A model generated the notes under the pieces. It saw only the letters and a list, made by a program, of their open reading frames with translations, ran no database searches and was not told the DNA's origin. DNA of 64,000 nucleotides, from assembly GCF_019263705.2 (NCBI RefSeq), contig NZ_JADQDK010000001.1, forward strand, positions 1,922,001 through 1,986,000, in the 5' to 3' direction. This document shows positions 18,381-25,752 of the stretch, in pieces (the first letter of the stretch is position 1; every line of letters starts with the position of its first letter). A program made the position numbers and the translations under genes. The DNA comes from Pseudonocardia abyssalis. GTDB taxonomy: Bacteria > Actinomycetota > Actinomycetes > Mycobacteriales > Pseudonocardiaceae.

Positions 18381-20369
18381 TCAGCCCGAGGAGGCCGTCT
18401 CTGCGGACCGCCCGCCGTCGACGGCCGCACTGACCGTGTAGCCCGGCACCGGGCCGTCGGGGGCGCCGCCGTCCTCGATCCGGTGCTCGCGGGTGCGTCC
18501 GACGACCCGCCAGCGGCCGTCGGGCAGGGCGCAGCGGACGCGGAACTCGGCGCCCGCCGGCCCGTCCCAGCGCACGAGGACCGACCCGGAGGCGAGGCGC
18601 TCGGCGCGGACCCGGGTCGGAGCGGGCGGGCCCGCGGCGGGAGCCGGGGCGGGCGGCGTGCTCGGGGGCGTCTGCTCGTCCGACCGCACCGCCGCCGAGC
18701 TGCGCCCGGCCTGTACCGCCTCCACCGCGTACACCGGAGCCTCGACGGCCGGTGGTGCGCCGCCGTCGAGGACGGAGGTGTCGGTGACGCGCCCGACCAC
18801 CTGCCACGTCCCGTCCGGACGGCGCCGCGAGACCTTGTAGCGCACCTGCGGCGTGGGCGAGGGCTCCCAGACGACGAGGACGTCGCCGCGGCCGTCGCGG
18901 GCGGCCCGGACCCACGCCGGCGGGGCCACCGGGACGGCGGCGAGCGCGGCCTGCGCCCCGGGGTGGCCGGGGCAGGTGTCCAGCACCGCGAGCAGGGCCG
19001 CGGCCCGGTCCGCGGGCGGACCGCCGACGGCGGCGGCCACCGCCGCGTCGGCGCGGGCGACGTCGCGCCGGGCCGCGGAAAGCAGGCGGTCGAGGTCGGC
19101 GCCGCCCGGGCCGGGGACGTCGGCCGCGGTGCGTCCCAGGTGCTCCAGGTGCTCCAGCGCCTCGGTGGACCGGCGGGCGGCGACGGCCGCGACCGCGGCC
19201 TGCCACCGCCGGGCGGCCTCGTCGAGCACGGCGGTGATCTCGTCGGCGACGGCCCGCACCGGGGTCGCCCCGTCGGTCCCGGCGACGCGCTGCGCGTCGC
19301 CGACGAGCCGTCGGGCCTCGGTCGGGCGGCCCCCGCGCAGGGCGGCGCGGGCGGCCTTGAGCGGGGCCTCCCACTCGCGCCCGCGCGGCCGGTCCGGGGG
19401 TGGTGGCGGCGGGCCGCTCTGCTCGATGGGCGCCCCCAGCTCCGCGGCGACGTCGGCGAGGACCCGGCGGGCGCGCACGTCGTCCAGGCCGAGGGCGCGG
19501 GCCTCGTCGAGCAGGTGCTCGTGGTCCTCGGCGACGAGCCGGTCCTCCACCAGCACCGCGGCGCGCACGCGGGGGCGCAGGTGCTCGGCGACGTCGACCG
19601 CGACGGCGTCGAGGTAGCCCGCGACCGCCGCGGACCCCGGTTCGACCAGCTCCGCGACGTGCACGAGCAGCTCGTCGACGACCGTGCGCAGCCGCGTCGG
19701 CGGCAGCTCGCGGGCGCGTGAGCGCCACGCCGCGGCCCCGGCCCGCACCTGCCGCTCCGACGCCGACGGGTCGAGCCCGAGCAGGCCGAGCAGCGTCGGC
19801 GGGGCGGGGGCGTCGGTGAGCCGGCCGAACTCGTCGAGCAGGGCGCGGACCTGGCGGCGGCGCTCGGGCGCGATGCCCGGCGCCGCCGGTCCCGACCCGA
19901 CGACCCGGTGCCGGCGCAGCCGCGCGGTCACCTCGTCGCGGGCGAGCCCGGCCAGCGCCCCGACCTCGTGCAGGCCCTCGACCTTGTCGGCCGGGACGCC
20001 GCGGTGCCGGTCGACGAGCCGGGCGATCGCGGCGTCGAGCAATGCGTAGCGCCCGGCGTCGCGCTGCTCGCGCTGCGCCCGGACCCGCGCGGCCGCGGTG
20101 CGGCGACGCCCGCCGTCGAGCACCTCGGCGGAGCGGGCGTCGTGCCCGGCCACCAGCTCGGCGACCAGCACGCGGTACTTGGGGTGGTCGCGCATCCGCT
20201 GCCACGCGCCCCACACGTCGGCGACGCGTGCGGCGACGGCGGCGTCGCCCGGGTCGTCGTCCAGCGGCAGGTCGTAGAGCTCGAACGGGTCCGACGTCTC
20301 CGGCCCGCCGCGCTTCAGGACGACCGCCAGGACGCGCTTGCGGTAGTCGCCGGGGGCGAACTCACTCAC
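18381..20369 (-). CDS. Hsp70-partner protein with two C-terminal FN3-like domains
   Basis: The 662-residue protein has an N-terminal helical region with a DPFELYDLPLDDDP opening, a long Ala/Arg-rich helical middle with repeated helix pairs, and two fibronectin-III-like domains in the last 200 residues (PPAWVRAARDGRGDVLVVWEP... and PTRVRAERLASGSVLVRWDGP...). Each FN3-like repeat ends in a YAVEAVQAGR/YTVSAAVDGGR strand. Its start overlaps the Hsp70 stop by 8 bases, so it is almost certainly made with that Hsp70. It may be a J-protein-like targeting factor, but I see no HPD motif. Confidence 0.6.
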   Translation of the reverse strand: MSEFAPGDYRKRVLAVVLKRGGPETSDPFELYDLPLDDDPGDAAVAARVADVWGAWQRMRDHPKYRVLVAELVAGHDARSAEVLDGGRRRTAAARVRAQREQRDAGRYALLDAAIARLVDRHRGVPADKVEGLHEVGALAGLARDEVTARLRRHRVVGSGPAAPGIAPERRRQVRALLDEFGRLTDAPAPPTLLGLLGLDPSASERQVRAGAAAWRSRARELPPTRLRTVVDELLVHVAELVEPGSAAVAGYLDAVAVDVAEHLRPRVRAAVLVEDRLVAEDHEHLLDEARALGLDDVRARRVLADVAAELGAPIEQSGPPPPPPDRPRGREWEAPLKAARAALRGGRPTEARRLVGDAQRVAGTDGATPVRAVADEITAVLDEAARRWQAAVAAVAARRSTEALEHLEHLGRTAADVPGPGGADLDRLLSAARRDVARADAAVAAAVGGPPADRAAALLAVLDTCPGHPGAQAALAAVPVAPPAWVRAARDGRGDVLVVWEPSPTPQVRYKVSRRRPDGTWQVVGRVTDTSVLDGGAPPAVEAPVYAVEAVQAGRSSAAVRSDEQTPPSTPPAPAPAAGPPAPTRVRAERLASGSVLVRWDGPAGAEFRVRCALPDGRWRVVGRTREHRIEDGGAPDGPVPGYTVSAAVDGGRSAETASSG

Positions 20370-22044
20370 GGCGGCGCTGCCTGCCCAGCTTGTCGCGCTC
20401 GCGGGCCACCTCCGCCTGCGAGAGCGTGGCGCCGGTCGTCACGGTGAGGGTGAGCGGCAGCCGGGCCTCGACGTGCGACGCGGTGACGTGCAGGACCCCG
20501 TCGAACCCCATCTCGAAGACCACCCGCACCTCGGCGCCCTCGTCGTAGCCGGGCGGGATGCCGGTGATCTGGCCCTCCACCAGCACCTTCGCGTCCTCCG
20601 CCCGCGACGACTCGGCCTGCCCCTGCTGCTCGACGACGGTGAGCGCGATGACGGACTGGTCGGCGCGCATCGTGCCGAAGCTGCGGCTGGTGCGGATCGG
20701 GAGGCGGTCGTTGCGGTGCACCAGCCAGGTCGGTTCCAGCCGCCCGGCCATCGCGTTGACGGCGAGCACGCCGAACCCGCGCGAGACGACGGTGTCGACG
20801 CGGATCTCCACCGCCCGTCGGACCTGCGCGAGCGGCACGGCGTAGGCGTCGGCGACGCGGCGGGCGGCGTCGTCGAGGTCGGCGGGCGCGGCGTCCTCCA
20901 GCGGGGCACCGTCGCGCAGGCGCCCGCGGGTGCGCAGGTCGGCCGCGACCATCCGCTCCAGCTCCTTCTTCTCCCCGTACAGCGCGGCGCCGCGGGCGAC
21001 GGCGAGGTCGGGGTCGTGCAGCCGGGCGTCGAGGTCGAGCTCGGTGAGCAGGGCGTCGGCGACGGCGGGCATGCGCGAGGAGCCGCCGACGAGCAGCACC
21101 CGGTCGACGCGCGGCACGCCGCGGCGGGCGGCCTCGGCGAGGCAGGAGCGGGTGAGGTCGACGGTGCGCCGCAGCAGCGACGCCGTCATCGCCTCCACCT
21201 CGGCCCGGGTGAGTGTGACGGTCGCGCGGGCGCCGTCGTGGGTGACGACCACGTCGGTGCTGGTGGCGTCGCTGAGCCGGTGCTTCGCGCGCTCCGCGGC
21301 GAGGACGAGCGCCTGGGTGCCGACGGCGTCGTCCATCGGGTCCTCGGCGTCGGGGTTGTCCTCGCAGAAGCGGCGGGCGAGGTGCAGCGCGATGCGCTCG
21401 TCCCAGTCGGCACCGCCGAGCTGGTGGTCGCCCTCGACGGCGAGCACGGAGATGCGGCGGTCGGCGAGCTCGATGACGGTGGCGTCGAACGTGCCGCCGC
21501 CCAGGTCGTAGACGAGGACGGTCTCGTGCGCCGCCCCCTTGGACAGCTCCGGGGACCCGTCGAGCCGGCCGAACCCGTACGCGAGCGCGGCGGCGATCGG
21601 CTCGGACAGCACCTCGACGACGTCGAGACCGGCGTAGGTCCCGGCGAGGACGGTGGCGCGGCGCTCCTCGTCACCGAAGTAGGCGGGGACGGTGATCACC
21701 GCGGACGTCGGGGTCTCCCCGGAGGCGAACCCGGCGTCGGCCACGAGGGACCTGAGGATCAGCGACGACACCGCGGGCGCCGACCAGCCCGTGCCGTGGG
21801 CGACGAACCGCCACTCCGCGTCGCCCATCCGCCGCTTGACCAGCGCGCACACGTGCTCGGGGTCCAGCCGGGCCTCGCGCCGCGCCCCCTCCCCCACGAC
21901 GTGCTCGGTGCCGGAGGCGAACAGCACCACCGACGGGGTGGTGGGCTCCCCCGACATCCCGGCCAGCACCTGCGGCCGCCCGTCCGGGCCGGTGCGCGCG
22001 ATGGCGGAGTTCGTGGTTCCGAGATCGATACCGTGGACGGCCAC
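20362..22044 (-). CDS. Hsp70-family (DnaK-like) chaperone
   Basis: The 560-residue protein carries the Hsp70 ATPase signatures: GIDLGTTNSAIA at the N-terminus, VLVYDLGGGTFDATVIEL (about residue 180) and VLLVGGSSRMPAV (about residue 320), followed by a substrate-binding-like beta domain with FGVLAVNAMAGRLEP. It is shorter than DnaK because the C-terminal lid is reduced, so it is a specialised Hsp70 rather than the housekeeping one. GTG at VAVHGIDLG fits the family start. Its promoter region is 28 bases wide and shared with a divergent GrpE-like gene. Confidence 0.9.
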   Translation of the reverse strand: MAVHGIDLGTTNSAIARTGPDGRPQVLAGMSGEPTTPSVVLFASGTEHVVGEGARREARLDPEHVCALVKRRMGDAEWRFVAHGTGWSAPAVSSLILRSLVADAGFASGETPTSAVITVPAYFGDEERRATVLAGTYAGLDVVEVLSEPIAAALAYGFGRLDGSPELSKGAAHETVLVYDLGGGTFDATVIELADRRISVLAVEGDHQLGGADWDERIALHLARRFCEDNPDAEDPMDDAVGTQALVLAAERAKHRLSDATSTDVVVTHDGARATVTLTRAEVEAMTASLLRRTVDLTRSCLAEAARRGVPRVDRVLLVGGSSRMPAVADALLTELDLDARLHDPDLAVARGAALYGEKKELERMVAADLRTRGRLRDGAPLEDAAPADLDDAARRVADAYAVPLAQVRRAVEIRVDTVVSRGFGVLAVNAMAGRLEPTWLVHRNDRLPIRTSRSFGTMRADQSVIALTVVEQQGQAESSRAEDAKVLVEGQITGIPPGYDEGAEVRVVFEMGFDGVLHVTASHVEARLPLTLTVTTGATLSQAEVARERDKLGRQRRRE

Positions 22045-22072
22045 GGCGGGAGCGTAGCGATACCGTCGGAGC

Positions 22073-22495
22073 GTGCGTGAGCTTGCCGACAAGATCGACG
22101 ACATCGCCCGCCTGCTGACCCGTCAGTCCGCCGCGATCGCGGCACTCGCCGACGCCCCCGCGGCCACCGGCCCCGACGTCCCGCTGCTCGTCGACCTGCA
22201 CGCCCTGCACCGCGACACCCTCGCCTGCGCCGCCACCGCCCGATCCCGCCGCGAACGGGACGCCTTCACCGCGGTCGCGGCCGGGCTGGAGCGGCTGGTG
22301 GTGGGACGCGGGGGCACCCTCGTCGTCCCGGCGCCGGGGGACGCGTTCCGCGGAACGCAGATGGAGGCGGCGGAGCTGGTCCCCACCGACGACCCGGCCC
22401 AGGACCGCACCGTGGCCCGACTCCTCGAACCCGGCCTGGACGCCGCCGGCCGCTCCGTCCGCCCGGCCCGGGTGGCGGTGTTCCGCACCCGCTGA
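22073..22495 (+). CDS. GrpE-like nucleotide exchange factor
   Basis: The 140-residue protein has an N-terminal helix (RELADKIDDIARLLTRQ) and a C-terminal domain with the GrpE pattern: VVPAPGDAFRGTQMEAAELVPT, where GrpE has 'P..Gd.FDp..HeAv', then VARLLEPGLDAAGRSVRPARVAVF, matching '..v..pGy...gr.lRpA.V.V'. It diverges from the Hsp70 gene and probably exchanges its nucleotide. The GTG is 7 bases after a possible -10 (GATACCGT), so the mRNA may be leaderless. It is smaller than GrpE and lacks most of the long coiled coil. Confidence 0.7.
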   Translation: MRELADKIDDIARLLTRQSAAIAALADAPAATGPDVPLLVDLHALHRDTLACAATARSRRERDAFTAVAAGLERLVVGRGGTLVVPAPGDAFRGTQMEAAELVPTDDPAQDRTVARLLEPGLDAAGRSVRPARVAVFRTR

Positions 22496-22584
22496 CCCCG
22501 GCCGCCCCACGTCGCAGACCTCGTGGTCACCGCGCAGACCGCCGGCGGCCTGCGCGGCGCGCCCCGGTCTGCGCGGTCGGGCGG
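22490..22584. repeat. Direct repeat, left copy, with internal hairpin
   Basis: This roughly 95-base sequence is about 93 percent identical to 24832-24930 on the other side of the TerD-nuclease gene. It begins inside the stop region of the GrpE-like gene and contains an 11-base inverted repeat, CCGCGCAGACC / GGTCTGCGCGG (22530-22540 and 22566-22576), which may terminate transcription. Confidence 0.85.
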
Positions 22585-22629
22585 AACCGGTCGCCGTAAC
22601 CCTTTCGTCCCGTCCGACGATGGCTGTGG

Positions 22630-24837
22630 GTGACCGACCATGTACTCGCCAAGGGTGCCAACGTCTCGCTGCTCCCGCGCTCCGCCGACGGGGAGGGGCG
22701 GTTGCAGGCGGTCGTGCGCTGGTCGGACCCGGTCGGCGGCACCGACGTCGACGTGTCGGCACTGCTGCTGGGGTCCGACGGCCAGGTCCGGTCCGACGAG
22801 GACTTCGTCTTCTACAACGCCCCCGTGGCCGCGGACGGCGCGGTGCGCCTGCTCGGGAAGCGCTCCGACGACGCGGCCGCGGAGGACAGCGTCGCGGTGG
22901 ACCTGGAGTCCCTGCCCGCCGACGTCGAGCGCATCCTCATCGCCGCCAGCATCGACCCCGCGAGCCAGGCGACCGGCTTCGGCGACCTCGGCGACATCGG
23001 GCTGGTCCTACTCGGCACCGACGGCACACCCGCCGCCCGGTACGACATCGCCGGAGCCGGCAGCGAGACCACGATGGTGCTGGGCGAGATCTACGCCCGC
23101 GGGCAGGAGTGGAAGTTCCGCGCCGTCGGGCAGGGCTGGGACTCCGGCCTCGCCGGACTCGCGACCGACCACGGCATCCGCATCGAGGACGCGGAGCCCG
23201 GGCCCGACCCGCTCGACACCGCGATCGGCACCCCGGAAACCGAGGCCGCCCTCGACGCGATCGTCGACGACGGCGGGGTCGACGAGGGCGGGGTCGACGA
23301 GGGCGGGGTCGACGAGGGCGGGGTCGACGAGGGCGGGGTCGACGACGTCCGTGACGGGGAGCCCGAGAGCGGGCAGGACGGCGACGGACTCGTGACCGGC
23401 CCGGCGCTGGACGAGCTCCTGCCCCCGGACGTGCCGGCCGTCGACGCGCCCAGCGCGGAGACCGCCGCGACCCGGCGCCCGGCCCGCGGCGTCCGCACCC
23501 GCAAGCGCCGCACGACCGGCTCGGCCCTGCCGCCCCTGACCCTGGCCGTCGACCCCAGCTGGCAGCCCGCGCGCCTGTTCTCCGTGTCGGGGGTGGGCAC
23601 CGGCGAGGAGCAGGAGAAGCGGGCGACCTCCACCCTGATGGCGACGATGATGGCCGTCCGCGACTTCGGCCGGGCGCTGGTGTCGCGGTTCGGCGGCCCG
23701 GCCGGGACGATCGAGACCTACCCCGAGGTCCCGTTCTCCCTCGACGAGCGCACGGTCCGGCCCGACGCCGTCATCCGCGTGGCGCGGGCGGGCCGGATCT
23801 GGACAGCGTTGCTGGAGGTCAAGACCGGGTCGAGCGAGCTGCGCCGCGAGCAGGTCGACAGCTACCTCGACCTGGCCCGCCAGCAGGGCTACGACGCCGT
23901 GATCACGCTGTCGAACGACCTGACCCCGACCGGCGGCGCGCACCCCCTCGACATCGACAGCCGTAAGCTCCGCAAGGTCACGCTGCACCACATCTCCTGG
24001 TCCGAGGTGCTGCACGAGGCGCAGATGCAGCTCGCGCACCGCGGCGTCGACGACCGGATGCAGGCGTGGCTGCTCGCCGAGCTGATCCGCTACCTCGAGC
24101 ACCCCCGTTCGGGCGCGGCCGGCTTCGACGACATGGGGCTGGGCTGGGTGCCGGTCCGCGAGGCCGTCGCCGCGGGCACGCTGCGCCCGACCGACCGCAA
24201 GATCGGCGGCGTCGTCGCGTCCTGGGACAAGCTGGTGCGCCACCTGTGCCTGCGGCTGACCGGCCAGCTCGGCGTGACCGTCGCGCCGGTGTTCCCGCGC
24301 CGGGTCGCCCGGGACGCGGCCGCCCGGGCCCAGGCCGCCGTCGTCGAGCTGGCGACGACCGGCACGCTCCGCACCACGCTGCGCATCCCGGGCGCGATCG
24401 GCGTCGTCGAGGTCGTCGCCGACCTGCGCACCGGGCAGATCCGCACCACCGTCCCGCTCGACGCCCCGCGCGACGGCGGCGCCACGAAGCGCGTGAACTT
24501 CGTCCTGCGCCAGCTCGGGTCCGCTCCCGGTGCGCTGACCGTCGAGGTGCTGTTCGCCCGCCGCGAGCAGACGTCGTGCGAGCAGCTCAAGGACGTCCGC
24601 GACCGGCCCGCCGCGCTGCTCCCGGACCCCACGGCCGAGGTCCGCGGGTTCCGGCTGACGCTCTGCTCCCCGCTCGGCACGAAGCGCAACGGCCTGCGCA
24701 ACGGCTTCATCCCGAGCGTGAACGCCGCGGTCGACGCGTTCTACGCCGAGGTGGTGCAGGGGCTCAAGCCCGGCGTCGCCCCGCGCCTGCCCGCGGACGT
24801 CGCCGAGGAGGCGATCGCCGCGGTGGAGGCCCGCTGA
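22630..24837 (+). CDS. TerD domain fused to PD-(D/E)XK nuclease-like domain
   Basis: The 735-residue protein starts with a full TerD domain (residues 1-190, ending [14 protein letters not shown]). An acidic linker follows with a five-residue repeat (DEGGV) and a basic stretch (GVRTRKRRTTGSA). From about residue 300 comes a domain with the restriction-endonuclease-like core: RPDAVIRVARAGRIWTALLEVKTGSSELRREQ, that is D...(10-20)...ExK, then a strand YDAVITLSN. About 300 more residues continue without a family I can name. The fusion suggests a Ter-linked nucleic-acid-cleaving stress effector. The gene lies between two copies of a direct repeat. Confidence 0.78.
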   Translation: MTDHVLAKGANVSLLPRSADGEGRLQAVVRWSDPVGGTDVDVSALLLGSDGQVRSDEDFVFYNAPVAADGAVRLLGKRSDDAAAEDSVAVDLESLPADVERILIAASIDPASQATGFGDLGDIGLVLLGTDGTPAARYDIAGAGSETTMVLGEIYARGQEWKFRAVGQGWDSGLAGLATDHGIRIEDAEPGPDPLDTAIGTPETEAALDAIVDDGGVDEGGVDEGGVDEGGVDEGGVDDVRDGEPESGQDGDGLVTGPALDELLPPDVPAVDAPSAETAATRRPARGVRTRKRRTTGSALPPLTLAVDPSWQPARLFSVSGVGTGEEQEKRATSTLMATMMAVRDFGRALVSRFGGPAGTIETYPEVPFSLDERTVRPDAVIRVARAGRIWTALLEVKTGSSELRREQVDSYLDLARQQGYDAVITLSNDLTPTGGAHPLDIDSRKLRKVTLHHISWSEVLHEAQMQLAHRGVDDRMQAWLLAELIRYLEHPRSGAAGFDDMGLGWVPVREAVAAGTLRPTDRKIGGVVASWDKLVRHLCLRLTGQLGVTVAPVFPRRVARDAAARAQAAVVELATTGTLRTTLRIPGAIGVVEVVADLRTGQIRTTVPLDAPRDGGATKRVNFVLRQLGSAPGALTVEVLFARREQTSCEQLKDVRDRPAALLPDPTAEVRGFRLTLCSPLGTKRNGLRNGFIPSVNAAVDAFYAEVVQGLKPGVAPRLPADVAEEAIAAVEAR
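23275..23342. repeat. 15-base coding tandem repeat in the TerD-nuclease linker
   Basis: GGGGTCGACGAGGGC is repeated almost perfectly about four and a half times and encodes GVDEG units in the interdomain linker. The near-identity at DNA level suggests recent expansion or slippage. Confidence 0.9.
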
Positions 24838-24930
24838 CCCCGGCCGCCGCCCCACGTCGCAGACCCCGTGGTCACCGCGCAGACCACCGGCGGCCTGCGC
24901 GGCGTTCCCCGGTCTGCGCGGTCGGGCCGG
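24832..24930. repeat. Direct repeat, right copy, with internal hairpin
   Basis: This is the second copy of the 22490-22584 sequence, differing by a 3-base insertion and a few substitutions. It begins at the stop of the TerD-nuclease gene and lies in the convergent gap before yebC. The internal CCGCGCAGACC / GGTCTGCGCGG arms are kept, so it can serve as a terminator. Confidence 0.85.
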
Positions 24931-24934
24931 TCGG

Positions 24935-25687
24935 TCAGCCGACCTCGGCCATCACGTCGTCGCTCACGTCGAAGTTCGCGTAGACGTTCTGCACCTCGTC
25001 GCTGTCCTCCAGCGCCTCGATGAGGCGGAAGACCTTGCGCGCACCCTCCACGTCGAGCTCGATGCTCATCGACGGGACGAAGGTGGGGTCGGCGGAGTCG
25101 TAGTCGATGCCGGCGTCGACGAGTGCCGTGCGGACCGGGATGAGGTCGGTGGCCTCCGAGATCACCTCGAAGCTCTCGCCGAGGTCGTTGACCTCCTCCG
25201 CGCCCGCGTCGAGGACCGCGAGCAGGAGGTCGTCCTCGGTCAGGTCGCCCGACTTCGGCACGATCACGACGCCCTTGCGCGTGAACAGGTACGCGACGGA
25301 GCCGGGATCGGCCATCGCGCCGCCGTTGCGCGTCATCGCCACCCGGACCTCGGTGGCGGCGCGGTTGCGGTTGTCGGAGAGGCACTCGATGAGCAGTGCG
25401 ACGCCGTTGGGGCCGTAGCCCTCGTAGGTGATCGACTGGTAGTCGGCGCCGCCCGCGTCCTGGCCGGACCCGCGCTTGAGCGCACGGTCGATGTTGTCGT
25501 TGGGCACCGAGCTCTTCTTGGCCTTCTGGACGGCGTCGAAGAGCGTGGGGTTGCCGTCCAGGTCACCGCCGCCGGTGCGCGCGGCCACCTCGATGTTCTT
25601 GATCAGCTTGGCGAACATCTTGCCGCGCCGGGCGTCGATGACGGCCTTCTTGTGCTTCGTCGTCGCCCACTTGGAGTGCCCACTCAT
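24935..25687 (-). CDS. yebC: YebC/PmpR-family protein
   Basis: The 250-residue protein is a textbook Yeb[24 protein letters not shown] start, [38 protein letters not shown] and a C-terminal [10 protein letters not shown]. YebC family members act as transcription regulators or as translation factors that relieve ribosome pausing. In many actinobacteria yebC is near pdxS-pdxT and ruvCAB; here its upstream side faces a 27-kb accessory block. It is divergent from the SARP regulator, with a perfect palindrome between them. Confidence 0.97.
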   Translation of the reverse strand: MSGHSKWATTKHKKAVIDARRGKMFAKLIKNIEVAARTGGGDLDGNPTLFDAVQKAKKSSVPNDNIDRALKRGSGQDAGGADYQSITYEGYGPNGVALLIECLSDNRNRAATEVRVAMTRNGGAMADPGSVAYLFTRKGVVIVPKSGDLTEDDLLLAVLDAGAEEVNDLGESFEVISEATDLIPVRTALVDAGIDYDSADPTFVPSMSIELDVEGARKVFRLIEALEDSDEVQNVYANFDVSDDVMAEVG

Positions 25688-25706
25688 CCACGAACCCCTT
25701 CCGGAT

Positions 25707-25752
25707 CCCGGGGATCCTATCCCGGCGCGCGGACGGGGATAGGATCCCCGGG
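25707..25752. promoter_or_regulatory. Palindrome with mirrored -10 elements between yebC and the SARP gene
   Basis: Perfect 17-base arms (25707-25723 and 25736-25752) are separated by 12 bases. Each arm contains TAGGAT, a fair -10 hexamer, one for each strand. On the plus strand TAGGAT (25740-25745) is 7 bases before the GTG of the regulator, which fits a leaderless mRNA. A symmetrical operator covering both promoters is likely. Confidence 0.6.

Noticed and set aside
16570-20214. A 1214-residue frame that joins the second TerD to a long upstream extension
   Set aside because: Only the last 192 residues are TerD. The rest runs out of frame through the DUF475 TerC and FN3-protein genes and is Arg/Pro-rich. 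The GTG at 17148 overlaps the TerC stop as expected.
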